A stretch of 64,000 nt of DNA from Anisakis pegreffii (GCA_035041965.1 JAPYMA010003041.1:310001-374000); one strand, 5' to 3'; shown: positions 26,051-38,974, counted from the first letter of the stretch. A program made the numbers and translations. Notes: a model not told the origin generated them from the letters alone.

Positions 26051-26455
26051 TTAATTGTCAACGAAAAGTTGAGGGCAATTCGTTTCGCACGAAACATCCG
26101 CTATCACAGAATACACCACAGATTGGCGATACTCGTGCAGTGAGCTGAGGAAAGGCGGTCTGTTATGTGCTGACAACTTCGAAACGATATCCAAAAATTG
26201 TTTGTTAGTTGCAATAAATTGCTTGAATTCTGTGAATAGTTGAATTCTGTGAAGAGTTGAATTCTGTAAAGAGTATCTGGGATGATATTGCAAGCACTTC
26301 GATAAAATCACATCAAAATCATAGATGGTTTTTTCACAACCTTTCAGGGCGTTCTCAGCTAAAGCGAGCGACAGTAAAAATTTGCTGCAGAAACTTTTCA
26401 AGCCAGAAATTTCGGTGGAATTGCAGCGTTGAATGAGACCGAAGAAAAACTGCAT
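26051..26455 (-). CDS. Probable terminal exon of an unrecognised gene
   Basis: On the minus strand 134 codons are open up to a stop at 26051, preceded by an acceptor-like site (GTTGAAATGCAG) whose AG falls in phase 0 at the second codon, so the first Met is probably not the start. The protein is mixed alpha-helical in composition with seven cysteines and no obvious membrane segment. Its middle (26230-26275) is encoded by three tandem copies of a 16-bp unit (AGTTGAATTCTGTGAA), which suggests local slippage. No family recognised. The exon at 28229-28418 on the same strand could belong to the same gene, but the phases do not join directly. Confidence 0.4.
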   Translation of the reverse strand: MQFFFGLIQRCNSTEISGLKSFCSKFLLSLALAENALKGCEKTIYDFDVILSKCLQYHPRYSLQNSTLHRIQLFTEFKQFIATNKQFLDIVSKLSAHNRPPFLSSLHEYRQSVVYSVIADVSCETNCPQLFVDN

Positions 26456-27619
26456 TTCAACTGGGAGTGCTTTCGATTTATAGAATTTTTAAATCATCAG
26501 CATGAAACACTCAGCGGTGAGACGAAAAGTTTGGTCGGGCAGAATCAAATACCTACAAAACGATAATTCACTGCTGAAGCAGTCTAATAGTTTGGCGTTC
26601 GAGTTGCGTGTCAGTTGCATCAACTGAATGAGAAGCAAATGAATGTTTAATGAAATTCATAGAATACTCAACATTTTTCTGCGGAATACTACAGTGATCT
26701 TCAGTCCTCTTGAGGATTGTCGTGCGAATACGTCATTTGTATCATTGATGGTAACACTGGTGATCACTTGATATCAAATAATGTCCCAGTTGATGAAATA
26801 ATGAGCGGAAACTACGATCGTTAGAGCAGTGACGGAGGTAAACGACAGCGGATACGATAGTATCGGATACGTATCGGATATAATAATATAAATAACGATA
26901 CTCTTGATAATAACATGTTTGTCATATTCATTCAATACAATGACCGTATGACAATCCCGATTGCTCCATTAGACTTGCTAATTACTGTAATTATTTGACT
27001 CTAATCCATGTCTCATCAAGAGTGATATTGCAATCATTATCACTTCCGGCATTACCATCACATAATTATTGTTGTAATCAACATGAGTGTCATCATTATC
27101 ATCACTGTATTCTCATGATCCGCGTAATTCTGCCGTTCCACTGTGGATACCACAAAAACTATTGTCATATTTTACAATGGTTCTTGTGTTGCGTTCCGTT
27201 CTAAGAAGCTCTTACAGCCGGGAATTTGGGGTTATTTCCTCTATTAAGCCATATATATCACATCTCTCTTAACATTACAATTAATTTTATTGTCAGCAAG
27301 GTTATATTTCTCGCCTCAGCATTTATGAGAATTCAACTGAAACGACTGATCAGTCGTAAAAGCAGTTTAGATGGCCGTTCCTAAATAAACAAGAGCTGAA
27401 ATGATGCTTGAATGAAGATTATGAAATAAACATTCGCGAGACTGGTGTTCTGGCCGAAACTGAATATTGAAAGAGTTTGAAATAAAAATATTTCGTAATT
27501 CATTATTATTGAATTGAAACAATTCATCGAAATGACACAAACAGAATGTCACTTATCAATTTAGAAACGAAAAGTAGTAAATAAGCAATATTCTCTATGA
27601 GCAGAGGATATTTGTAACG

Positions 27620-27736
27620 ATGGAAGAGTACTTGAGGCTGCATTTGCTATTCATTTTCTGCATTAACATATGCCTGTTCATTGAGTGCCGTGAGCAGTCA
27701 ATGGTCATTAAAACCACTGGAAACTTATTATGTTTA
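27620..27736 (+). CDS. Possible first exon of a secreted protein
   Basis: ATG at 27620 opens a frame with a hydrophobic signal-like segment (LHLLFIFCINICLFIEC) followed by REQSMVIKTTGNLLC. The latter weakly recalls the start of nematode transthyretin-like (TTL) proteins, where a QS-x-x-V-K-G-x-L-x-C pattern follows the signal peptide. A poor donor (GTTTAT) follows the last codons. No second exon with the rest of a TTL domain was found, so the match may be chance. Confidence 0.25.
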
Positions 27737-28228
27737 TTGCATGAAATCATCTGCGCTTTTGGTACCATTTGGTCTCAAGTATTAGATTTTGGTCACAACC
27801 ATTCGCTTGCAACTATCTAATCATCTCTGAAAATGTCTATCTGCATTGCGAAAAAAATGCACTGCGAAAAAAATTTCTCGCCAACTATCTATGAGATACT
27901 GTGAAAATGTCTAGCACCCAGTAGTTATCAACTATGCAAAGGCCGTTAACTCGAGCATGTTCATTCAATTTTTTTTGCTGAGCAGCGAAATTTACAGTAA
28001 TTTTTACTGCTGTAGAAATGCATTCAAGTGGGCGAATGAAATAGATTCCTTTTTTGTGATCGCAAATCTTGCATGGCTCGTCAAAGCCGATTCAGAATGT
28101 ACTCGCAACGATAAAAATTAGCTTCATTAATGAAACTTAATTAAAGCGTTTTCTTGTCTTGTCTCCTTGTTCGATAGAACTCAAAGAAACGCAGCAAATG
28201 TGAGAACCGTAAAACTTTGCGATTAAAC

Positions 28229-28418
28229 CTTTTGATTGGGATAAGAGTGATTGCAGCAGTTTCATCGAGAAGCTTTGTTCATCATCAGTATTATCTTTAT
28301 CCGCTTTGTTTGTCCCTATTGTTTTGGAATAAGATTCGAATGATTCACTGAACTTAAAGTCTTTGAAGCCCTCCTTGAACTTGAAAGTCCGCATAGATGA
28401 CATGTACAACATGAAGCA
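28229..28418 (-). CDS. Exon of an unrecognised minus-strand gene
   Basis: A pyrimidine-rich acceptor (TTTCTGCTAATTCATTAG) at 28419 opens 63 codons to a weak donor (AAAAG then GTTTAA), ending in phase 1. The product is strongly protein-like: Phe/Lys-rich repeats (FKFKEGFKDFKFSESFESY), then an acidic patch and an amphipathic helix (SMKLLQSLLSQSK). It could also start at one of three in-frame ATGs. No family recognised. A candidate exon 29428-29471 on the same strand (acceptor CTCTGTTTCAG) may lie upstream. Confidence 0.4.
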
Positions 28419-30315
28419 CTAATGAATTAGCAGAAATTCATCGCAGTATTGTAGTTAGACTGAATAGGAAAAGTATGAGCACGCTGCTTTATACATCACA
28501 AAATCGCATGTACTTTTGATGAATGTATTAGAGCTTGAAGTTGATGAATGCTGCGATGAGGGCATCACAATCACAAAAACTTGCTACATTTCAATGGCCA
28601 AAATCCACACATTCCCAATCAGACGCAGCAATTCCTCTTCATCCGTACAACTGTTACTGCAAATCAAAAAAACGAAACGAATAATTGGTCATCGCCTATC
28701 CATTCATCCGTCCACTAGCCCACCTACAATGCCAACATGAATGTGATGATGAGTGATGATTTCATTGGAAACTTTTCAAATTGCAATTTTTCCAGAAACA
28801 AACCCATTCTGCAATCAATAACCATGTCTTATTCAAAAAAACAAACGATCACTTTTATCCTCATTATTCCAATCAAGCGTTTAGATAACAGTAGTGTTTG
28901 AAGATCTAAAGTTGTGATTTGAAGACTCGAACCTATCACTCAAGAACTCATCAGCAACAATGCGTTGACAACGGTTGAGATTATTTGAAAATGATATTTA
29001 TCGTGGATGATTACCGAAGTGCTGCAAAATCAATGGTATCGAAATGAATTGCAACTGCAAATCAATTGCTTCAGCCCAATGCACATGATTTCGAAAGCCC
29101 AACGCATTTCAGCCGAAATCAATTGATTCAATTGTACCCACAACGAAGTACCAACCGACGATCTCAGAAAGTACACTTAATTGTTTTACTGACAATGAGC
29201 AAATTTGTAACGCTCATACTTAGTAATAAGCAGAGGGTGTAAGTGCGCAGTCAAATATCACTTGCGATTATTCATTGTTTCGCGTCTTCGATTACATGAT
29301 TGCATCCGATTGACAGTTGCTAAATTGAATTTTTTTCAAATCCACATCAATTGAGATTTCGAAATAAATTATTCCTAATGACATCCGCTGAAAGATAAAC
29401 GATTTCATAAGGTAACGAGAAATTAACGAATACAACCGGAACTGCTCTCTGCTCATGTCAGCGCTCAGCTTCTGAAACAGAGTTTGGTATTTGAAGTAGG
29501 CGCATGATTTCGAAAAGTACACATCATGAAAATGAGTGCACTTCATAAAGGGCACCTTATAAAGGTGTATTCACTTTCACCATATAAGTTTTCCGCGACC
29601 TTATGTACTGTAGAAGTGCGACACTGAAACTGAGGAATTACGCGGCGAAATAAATCAGCGAAGTACACCAACGAAACAATCGAATAAACAATCTGACATA
29701 CACCAGACATAAAATTGAGACAGGACTATAAGATAGCAAACACGCGAAGCAAGCCAAATCTCACAGAACGACATTTCTTTCCAAGCCAATAGCGCTTTTC
29801 GTAATCACCTACGATCTGTTCGAACAGATCAATCGTTCAGAAAATACTCCTTTTTTGGGTTCATACTGCGACCAGCCAAGGAAAACAGTTTAATTGCTCG
29901 CTGCAAATCGAAAAAGATATTGTTAGAGTACATTTCTCGCAAATTCATTCTTCTATCAATTTATTGCAGTATAATGACCAAAAATTTGTCACGAAACCTG
30001 CATCATAAATAACTAAATACTCAGAATTGCTTGCTGTTCGGAAGTGATTTAGATTATGAAAGACTGGCATTCCATGGCACGAGCACACTGAACGAAATGA
30101 ATTCCAGTAAGGCATTGCACAGACTAGGTGAATGCTTCAACAACAGAATGTAATGTGACGGCCGAAATACTTTCAGTTCGGATGTGCACGAAATGAGCGT
30201 GTGAGTTTCAATGGGCATTCATCAAATTCTAGTGCCTACGAAAGTCGCAAATTTCCAGAACTATTTTATTATGCGCCATTTTATGCAGCAACATATAATG
30301 ACTTATTGTTAAACG

Positions 30316-30467
30316 ATCCGACTACTATCAACTAAACTTTTGAATGCAGTAATGCCAAAATTCTTACGATTAATATGGTCGAGCGAAAATAAATTCTTCG
30401 AATAATGTCACTTTGATAATCTAAACATCATGAAAACTTAATTCTTCCACATCGCAATTGCATTAGC
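30316..30467. repeat. Direct repeat, copy 1
   Basis: About 150 bases from ACTACTATCAACTAAACTTT to CACATCGCAATTGCATTAGC align, with substitutions and small gaps, to 30811-30967. The copies are about 495 bases apart and in the same orientation. Confidence 0.55.
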
Positions 30468-30810
30468 AATCGTCTGTTCTCACGCAAACACTCATATCCA
30501 TCAACTAATTACTGAATATACTGACAAAAAGTCATTGATACTTAATCGAATAGTTCGAAATAATTAATGCATTGCACTTTCGTCATCACTGAAAAACTCA
30601 ATCGACTCTGCATAACTAAATTTCCTTCGAAATTTTCTCTGGAACTGAATTTTTTCGACAATATCCTATGGAATTCGATAATTTCTCCGGAAATGAGCTG
30701 TCGAAACTGGGTGGGCAATCGTCCTTGGAGAGCCGCAACTGATCTTTTTCTGTGTATGATTGATCATGGAATAAGACGGTGTCTCCGAATCATTCATTAA
30801 CATCATTAAG

Positions 30811-30967
30811 CGACCTACTATCAAATTAACTTTTGAATACAAGAATGCAAAATGTTCATATGTCATCAAACGAAAACAAATTCGTTGAATAATCGTCACT
30901 TTCATAATCAAAAAATCATGGAAGATTAATTCTTTCGTGACTGACTGTCACATTGCAATTGCATTAC
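30811..30967. repeat. Direct repeat, copy 2
   Basis: Second copy of the repeat at 30316-30467, with shared words such as CTACTATCAA.TTAACTTTTGAAT, GAATAAT.GTCACTTT.ATAATC and CATTGCAATTGCATTA. The divergence suggests an old local duplication. Confidence 0.55.
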
Positions 30968-31514
30968 CGAATTGAATTTTAAAATATGTTCTAGGAGTTT
31001 AATAGAGCAATGAATTTTGCTTCTGAAAGCGAAGCTGAGGTAACCAAAACAATTGCATGCCTTAGGGAGGAATCCTAATGCTTGGTCCGCATGAACAGGC
31101 TCACCAACTTCTGCTCAAATTAGCAGCATCAAAATCAAATGCTCATAGCTTTTAATAAATTCTCTAGATGAATTGCTAGCATAATACAGCAACAAAATAA
31201 TTTTTTGGTGACTGAAACAGTTCGAAACATCTTCGTGAGTGATACGCTGGAGGTCTAAATGTTCCGAGGATATCGAGTACTGCTTGGTCATAGCAACACC
31301 GAAACAAAAAACAATTTGATATGTAACAGAAGCGAAAATGTTTCGAATTGCTTCAAAAAGAGTAATTCCATTACATAGCGAAGTGATAATTTCATGAAAT
31401 AAAAATGGTTATTGGGCGAACAAATTTTTGCTAGCATCTAAATTTTTGAATTGTCAATTCATGAAAACAAGCCTTTGGCTTAAAAACAACCAGAGCGAAA
31501 TTTCGCCTTATTAC

Positions 31515-31880
31515 CTCGATAGATAGTTGTATTAGGAGTTGTTTTTCGCCTGAGGTGTCATAGCGCGCGATTCTTCGGCCTTGCAATTGCCGAGATCTCG
31601 CTCCGCAGAAGATATCTTCGCACAAAAAAAGTCTTTTCGAATTTGGCTTTACAAAAACGATTTGAAAGGCAGCTGGGTCAAACTATTCTTTGCCCAGACG
31701 TGCCTGAAAGGGCGATGTTGACTGTGCGATCTTGCAAGTTCATTTCTTCGGATGAGCCTCCATCTTGGTTACTTCCGTGAAACGGACACAGTTTTGGGCT
31801 TCGCCACTCGAAAACGAGAACATTTGGAATTCGAAGATCTGTGCAGCAGTATGACACTGAAGGAACACGGCTGAGCTTAG
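31515..31880 (-). CDS. Two candidate exons of an unrecognised gene
   Basis: A GC-richer patch. Exon candidate 31515-31615 on the minus strand ends at a strong donor (CGAG then GTAATA) and encodes a basic segment (RSRQLQGRRIARYDTSGEK) followed by a short helix. Upstream, about 31672-31880 is open for over 60 codons and can be read in two frames. One is a Cys/Ser-rich frame ending LSGTSGQRIV and then a stop. The other, after acceptor CGTGTTCCTTCAG, has a good donor GTAACC. I could not decide between them or join them with confidence to the 3' exon. No family recognised. Confidence 0.3.
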
Positions 31881-32794
31881 ATGAGAAGTAATTTTTCTAA
31901 CAGTAAGGATAAATGTCGCATAGGTTGTTTTTAAGCCTAAGGGCCTAGTTTTTCAAGCTGGGACGTGCATTTTTCTAAATGTTTTATTGTTTCATAACGC
32001 GTTATGAATGCCCAAACGTCCAACTTAAATAAACACACAACAATCTATCGCTAATTGCAAACAATATAGTTAACGTCTACTTAACAACAACCTTGATAAG
32101 GTGTGTGATAAGGCGTTTGTAAAATGCATATAAGGTATATGATTTTGCATTTAAAATTACCTATAGTTCCTAAGCGATTGATATTGTCCGAAACACTTTC
32201 TAATGTTAATGCAATCCTAACTTTGTCGCCAGTAATCAGTAAGTTCCACGTCTAAAACAAGCCATTCTATAATATCAATAACAATCGGATTAAACCTCAA
32301 TACTATCCGTGAAATCGCATCTACATCGCTGTATTTTTGGGCTAAATCAATGCAATAAACGACAGCTACCAAATGCTTCGCTACTAATTTTGCACTGTTT
32401 CAGATTGCTGCAATTTACTGACACGAAGATGAATCATCGAAAATCAGTCATTCTTATTCACATCAAAATAATCTCTGACTGCTAGCAGAAGATAATTCCC
32501 GATTATTGCTCCATCGTCCAACTCATGTGGCAGTAAAAAATTGTAATTCGCAGCAAGTAAACGCGCCCATAGCTACTTTTGGAATAATTTATATAAATTG
32601 CGACAATTGCTATTAGAAGAAAAAACAACTGCCTATAAATTATTGAATGCTATCTGAAGGAGACACAATGCACAAAATGGGATTTGATGCGTTTTGCCGC
32701 TAATCTCAACTCTTTTAATTTCATTGTGAGGTTTTTTTTAAGCAATTTTCCACCTCACAGCCTAAAGAAACCGAGAGAAAAATGAAAGCTTTTA

Positions 32795-33064
32795 ATGTTA
32801 TCTCGTGCCCTGAAAAATGCTCAATGGAGTGATTTTTCTAAGAAAAGAAAGTCATTCGAAATTCCACGACACAACGATTTCACAAAAGAAGTCATCAGCA
32901 TCATTTTAAGAAATGTTCACATTACTTATATTACGTCTCTTGAAGCATCCTTCGGCTTCTTCAAAATTCTCCCCTCACTCTGTCTCTCAGTGATTGAATC
33001 ATTTCATCAACCCGTTTCCAGTTATTTGACAGCACTGAATGAGAATTATTCAGAAATACGCTGA
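32795..33064 (+). CDS. Open frame of uncertain status
   Basis: ATG at 32795 opens 89 codons ending at TGA. The first part is basic (KNAQWSDFSKKRKSF); the rest is mixed helical. There is no flanking splice support, and minus-strand frames are open over the same bases. Weak candidate. Confidence 0.2.
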   Translation: MLSRALKNAQWSDFSKKRKSFEIPRHNDFTKEVISIILRNVHITYITSLEASFGFFKILPSLCLSVIESFHQPVSSYLTALNENYSEIR

Positions 33065-34403
33065 AAGTCATTTTCTGCGTCAGAACAATAGTCCATGATT
33101 TTTGAATGCCCTTTGATGGACTAAAAAGCGAAGGATGTAGTGGGATAGCTGTTTCGAGGAAATTAAAGTATCTTTGAGGTAGCAATGTAAAGTTAGAGAT
33201 TGTTGAAGCGCAGTGAACACAGAGAATCGTTTCGGTTGTGTTCGTTTCTTGCGATGAAGGGAATACGAAGCGATTCGTTGGGAAACAATTGAAAATAAAT
33301 GATCAACGTACAAAGCATTACAACTTTTGAGGAATAAAAACCATATGACACATGCACTTTTGAAATGTCAACTTTTCGTATCAGTGATGTGATATTGGCA
33401 AATCCAGCATACAAATCTGCTTCAATGTCAGAGTTAGCCTAGTATCCATGGTTTCATGGGTTCTGATTAGCAAATATCACATTACACTCCCGCCCCAGTA
33501 AAAGGAAAAGGTTCTGATGATTCAAAAATGCTGCCATATTGCACTCTCAAGAAACCGGATGCTTTTAGGGGAAAATGCAACGTTTTATATTGTTCATTAC
33601 AATGTGAATGTGATACCATTCAACAACCGAAATCGCTTCGAAGACCGGCATGAAACATAAATTATATTTGCGCCTTTTGTCTTGGTGACTGGTAATACTT
33701 TTGATTCTCTTGAGTTTAGCTGTACTGCATCCCATTGATTGAGTGGAATTTACGCGTAGTTGACCGCTTCATGAATGTATTCATGATTGATGAAGGAAGC
33801 GTTCAAAATAACTAATTCTATTAATAATTCAGTTGCAATTCAGAATCATTGAAAAGCAATAATTTCGAAAAGCAATCGAAATGAACATCAGAAAATCTCA
33901 TAGAATCACCACAAAGTAAGCATTTGTGCCTGCATTCCTCTGTTTATCTGCAAATTCCACGAAACTTTCCCAGCGAAATATTCGAAAAAAGAGCGCTAGA
34001 TGAGAAAATTAGCAGAATTTGATTCACATGCAAATCGACTACAAAACGCATCACAACTGAAAATATCATGAGATGATTGAAACTGAGTTATTCACGGCTC
34101 GGCAAAAGGCGTTAATCAAAAATCGCTGTGCTGTCACAGATTCGGCTTGTTCGTATGAAAATTATTCAACAAATGATTTTATCCAGAACAGTGACCAATT
34201 TTGCTCGCTTCTATCGATCACAATTCGTGTGAATAAGCTCCGCACGAACATTCGATTGTTATTCTTCCCTAACTGGGAAATCTTAGTTGATGCAAACTGA
34301 CCACGTCATTTGTTGATAAGGCACAGTTAGAAGGAAAAAGCGTCAGCCTTCAATCAGTGGTGAGTATTTGACGACAAACGAAAAAACGCGAATGATTTCA
34401 CAG

Positions 34404-34595
34404 CTGAAGGACTGTGCTTGCGCTCGAATGAAATCCAAAGCAATCAAAAAAATTTCGAGTTTTCAACGAATGCATTCAGTTGGAATTCGATCGTTATCAA
34501 GGAAATCAGTGCTTTTAGCCACATTGAATTCCGAACCCATTAATACAGAACAATTTTTTTGGATGAATCAAAAGGATCTAATTGCAAGCCATTGA
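34404..34595 (+). CDS. Possible terminal exon, unrecognised basic protein
   Basis: Acceptor ATGATTTCACAG at 34403 opens 63 codons to TGA at 34595. The product starts with a Cys/Lys-rich segment (LKDCACARMKSKAIKKISSF), is rich in Arg, Ser and Leu, and ends with an acidic/polar tail. A second plus-strand frame (34073-34300) just upstream is also mildly protein-like and could be part of the same gene, but no donor joins them clearly. Confidence 0.3.
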   Translation: MKDCACARMKSKAIKKISSFQRMHSVGIRSLSRKSVLLATLNSEPINTEQFFWMNQKDLIASH

Positions 34596-35769
34596 AAAGG
34601 CATCAATACTGAGCATGGCTAAGCAACGATTTCCTTCACTGAGGATGTCTTCGGCGCTCATTCTACGGAATCAAGCAGCCGTCATAGGTTCCAACGAACT
34701 GAGCGTTCTGAATGCAGAATAATGAACTGAACGAGTGTATTCATCAATCACTGATATTTATTTGTGTTCTTGAATAAACAGCAAAACTCATCATGTAGTG
34801 TTCGTTATTCTCGAGGGACAGTGCAGCACTCATCTCATCTAATCTACGTCTGGGAATAAATATTTTTGATTTTAGCTGCGAGAAAATATTTGCTTTAGAA
34901 ATGGCATTACTGAAAATAATATCAAAATACTGGCTCAGTAAGCAAATCCACACAAGCCGATCGTATTACTTCCTTGCTTTCTGCGAGACTGTTGTATGAT
35001 AATGACTGGTTATTTTGAATGTATTTTGCATGAGCATAAATAATTCTACGGCCGTATCGTATGTTCACATCGATATTCCCACATAAACATGTTTAATACA
35101 TTCACCATCGTAAATATCTATATTCCCATCAACTTTTTGTCATATTCTTGTCAACGTTACTTTCTATGCATTACTTTTTATGTGACACACTTCACTCTTA
35201 TTATTTTAATCAGCAATCACAAGTGATTAGGAGTTTATGCCTCTTTGTTATCACCAATACCATTGATATCGCATTCTTCCTTCCCTGGCATCATTCTTCG
35301 TGCGCAGCCCACAAGAACAGTGCAGCGAATTATCAGTCTTCACGAAATTCTAACTACGATTATTTATTTGGCTAGCACAAGTTCTGATCTACTCTCTGAT
35401 ATAATGATTTCTAGAGGGAACTCAAAAACAGCCCAAAAATACCCGCTTGGTCGATTGAACATGCGTCCAACGGTCGTTCAGAGTAGCTGTTTGGAACGAC
35501 CAGTAGCAATAAACCAGTAATCTTTTGGGATCACTAACACGCAATTAATGTAAGCAAACAGATCTACGTCAATCGCATTATGCATTTCACAACCAAGCAT
35601 GAATTACAATTAGCTTAAATAATTTGCATAATCAAACATAGCTGAATCCATTAAACAATCGCAACAACGATAAATATTCTGCCGATCGCCCAGTCAAACT
35701 AACCGCTCCTTTTCGAATCAACCATTGTGCAAATTGCGCATCAGCTGGTGAAATAATGTTTTTTTGATT

Positions 35770-35789
35770 TCTAACGAATGTTCGTTAGA
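35770..35789. repeat. Short palindrome
   Basis: TCTAACGAATGTTCGTTAGA: nine paired bases around TG. Confidence 0.5.
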
Positions 35790-36906
35790 TTCTTTCGGTT
35801 CAAGTTTGCAGGTAAATCGATGCACAAATAACAAGGAAATCAAAACTTAATACTGAAATATCAGAAATGCTTAACGGGCCTTAAATGTCCCTTACAAATA
35901 TCACCTGCATTGAGTGAGAAAAATCAACTCTTTTGACTGTTACTACTAAATGACATCCAACAATTCACTTTTGACATACTTACAACTACATTCAAATCAG
36001 TAATCGGAAAATTAGCATTTGTACAGCTGCAATTTATCGCCTTTAGCTTATTATGGAATGGAAATCATAATGTGATCAAATATACGAAATGAGCTATGCA
36101 TTATTTCGGTGACAATATTTGGATAAGCGGGGATGATTAATACAGAGTTTTGATTGTTTGAATGAATTACATCGAAATTCATTGGAATAATTTATTCTCT
36201 GATGAGAAATTTATCGCACTGAAATGATTTTGCCAATTCAGCTTCAAATGCTCCAGCTTATAGAATTCAGACACCTTATTTTGTATTTCAGACCTGTGGT
36301 TTTGTCTCAAAATTACAATTTTGTGAGCATGGAAGAGCGTTGTTTTTTCATTCAATATATTCCATTGGTCCTAATGCCACTTCAGTACGATTGGACCTCT
36401 CACTGCATAAATGTTTTCAAACATCAGTCATTAACTTCATAAACTGTACATAACACTGTAGTCTCCAGGTATCGTCAGCTAATCAGAATTTTACAGCAAC
36501 TGGGGACATCTTCAAGTGTTACTTCTTCGCGAACACCGCAACAGATTGCAGACAGACCTAGTGCTGCTTTGCCATGGCAATAGGATTCGAAGATTTATGG
36601 ACGAAATCAATGCAGCCAGTGATCACTGGGCGTTCTTATCAAAAGTAACACATCACAGCGCCTTAATCAAATAACGACGGAACAATCGCAGCCTTTTATA
36701 GGAAAAAACTGTTTGCGTGAATCTTCTAATAAAGACGTCAATAAATTTATTTGTCAGATATTTTCGATGTATCACCAAATAAAGATAAAGCTATACAAAT
36801 AACATCATATATTCTTATCGGTATCACTCTCCATGTGGTCGATTGAAATCAGTTAGCAGTACTGAAATGCAATACAAGAGTATTTCGAAAGACAGCAAAC
36901 ATTTCG

Positions 36907-38974
36907 TCAATATTTAACGTCGAACATAATCTGACTGGGAAGATCCTCATGAGATAAGCGCAGAATTTGAAAATCTGATATGGAATGGCTGTTTGCTAAA
37001 ATCATATCGAGTACAAAGCGAAAACGATGCATCAACAGAACTAGATTTGAGTCGATTACCATCGAAGTTTGGTGACCACCAACCGAAACCCAACACGACT
37101 GATTGGTCAGTGGCCACCGAATCGTTTAGTGCTAGTACTTCCTCCACACACTTCACATGATGGAGGAACGCAACTTGAAAGTCTTAATAGCTCAAAGAAC
37201 GGGTAAGATGATCGTGATAGGTCGAAGTCATGAAAATAAACTAATCAAAAAGTGAGACGATCAAAGTGCCAGAACTTCACTGACCCTAAATCAGGCAGAA
37301 ATGGACTAACACAAATACATAAACTTAACAAAACATCTCACAAAAAACAGCAACAATTTTTGCCGAACATACCTACTGAAGTGACCATCATCAGCATAGC
37401 GGCTGTAGTGAACGAAATAGCTGTTCGAATACGATTCAACCAATGATTACGACGCATTCTGGTTGCATTCATCATCTGTTGGGCCATATCAAATTGCTGT
37501 TCACCTCAAAAATACTTCTTCAATTCCAAAGAATAACATGGTGAATTAGTCTTCAAAATGGAATTTTCAAACTGAAAATGAAAATGATTTCCTGAACATG
37601 AATTTCCTGAAGTTCTTCAAACTGAAAAAATTTTCTGAAATTTCAGAGCTTTACAAAATTCCGTAGAGTTACCGATGAGAAAGTGGCTATTCAAACGGTC
37701 AGTAAGTGGACAGTCAAAATGGTGTGCAGAATTGATAGTCTCCTGATAATCGATCAAGCATACCTGTACGTTTTGCGTTCTGCCATTCGAAACGTTCGTT
37801 TTGATCATTCACCACACCATTATCCGTAAACATTTCGTTGTCCTTGAAGAAGTAGAACTTCAAACTAGTTTCTGACCGAAGCATATTTAAATCGTTTCAA
37901 GAATGATAAAAACATCTCAACTGTCTTTCAGCAGAAATTTGCATTCGAATCGCACTTATTTGTATAGATGCAAATTACCTCATCAATTAACTGTCGGGCA
38001 TTACACATCTCTTCACATTCTCTATCGCTCGTATTCGTTTCGATTGACATTGCTGGCTTTTTGTGTCGATGGTCCATAAAATCCGGGGAGGTTTGGTTAA
38101 CGATCTAAAAAATTTGAGTGAAATTTCTTGATGTATCGAAAGTATGAGGGAAAACATCTTTTTTAAGCACACATGCGCTCAAGTGCCCATTGGATCCTGT
38201 CCTCAACTGCTAACAAACACTTGAATTCACTGGTAAGGACAATCCGACGCTGTTGTTGATGGTGTGGATCGAGTTACAATGAAAATGAGACTTGTTTCAG
38301 CTTGTGAGCACCAACTTCGTCTGCTAAGATATAGGTTGAACCTTCTCCCTCATTGACCCTACATTTGCCATTCAAATTTCACTGTACGTCACGCAACTTA
38401 GCTCATTTGGACCTGCGTCCGCAACGTGGGATAGAAGAGCTGAAAACATCGTGAATAGTCAAAAACGGTCGAACCGTTCAGTAATAGAACGTTACTAAAG
38501 AATAAGCACTTTCATCCCTGATCGTAAAGTTACTCGTAGTTCTCAGTTGTCGTTCAGCAGAAATTTGCATTCGAATCGCACCTGTTTGTATAAATGCAAA
38601 TTATCATTCACATTTTCCAGTCCTTTCCGTTCTCAAGCCTTGCAAAATGCAGAACGCTGGCATCATCTGAACAACTTTTTCATATTCGTAGCTCTTTCCT
38701 TGCAATCTGTTTCTTCGTACGAATGCATTTCGGAGATTTCTATACGGCGCACATTGTTACTTCGACCGCAATGTAAGACATTTCACTAATTTAGAATGAA
38801 TTTTGTGATTTTGACAAAAAGATATAGTTATTCCCATCCTGGGACGAATCAATTGCCATCAGTAGAGTGGATTCAGACTCACCATGAATTTAATGACACC
38901 ACCAAAAAGCGTCGAGGATAAACCCATTGCCAATTCCGTAATATTTATCTTCACAATCGTGAATCGCATGCAAT
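36907..38974 (-). CDS. Multi-exon unrecognised protein, 3' part
   Basis: Minus-strand exons with good splice sites and agreeing phases: 37979-38104 (acceptor CAAATTTTTTAG, donor GATGAG then GTAATT), 37764-37857 (donor ACAG then GTATGC), 37060-37173 (donor GATG then GTAATC) and terminal 36907-36995 (acceptor TATGATTTTAG, stop TGA). Together they give about 140 residues. A further exon, 38883-38974 (acceptor GGAAGCAG, donor CATG then GTGAGT), probably lies upstream and encodes a hydrophobic Gly/Leu-rich segment. The chain has a Cys pair (ECEEMCNA), an aromatic strand (FYFFKDNEMF), NERFEWQNAKRT, and a hydrophobic core with a Gly/Trp turn (VVLGFGWWSPNF). It ends in an amphipathic tail. The length is incomplete and no family is recognised; joins between 38104 and 38883 are unresolved. 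Confidence 0.55.

Larger units (their letters stand above)
29472..36906. other. Gene-poor stretch with isolated exon candidates and a direct repeat
   Basis: Apart from entries listed separately, this region has only weak open frames. It holds a diverged direct repeat (30316-30467 and 30811-30967) and a small hairpin at 35770-35789. A minus-strand frame at 30666-30800 looks mildly coding and ends at a TAG. No complete gene could be assembled. Confidence 0.45.

Noticed and set aside
28560..28680. Minus-strand segment with LIGNVWILAI resembling the GN motif of a GPCR TM1
   Set aside because: It is preceded by an acidic, non-hydrophobic stretch, and the receptor's real TM1 exon was found at 21354-21448.
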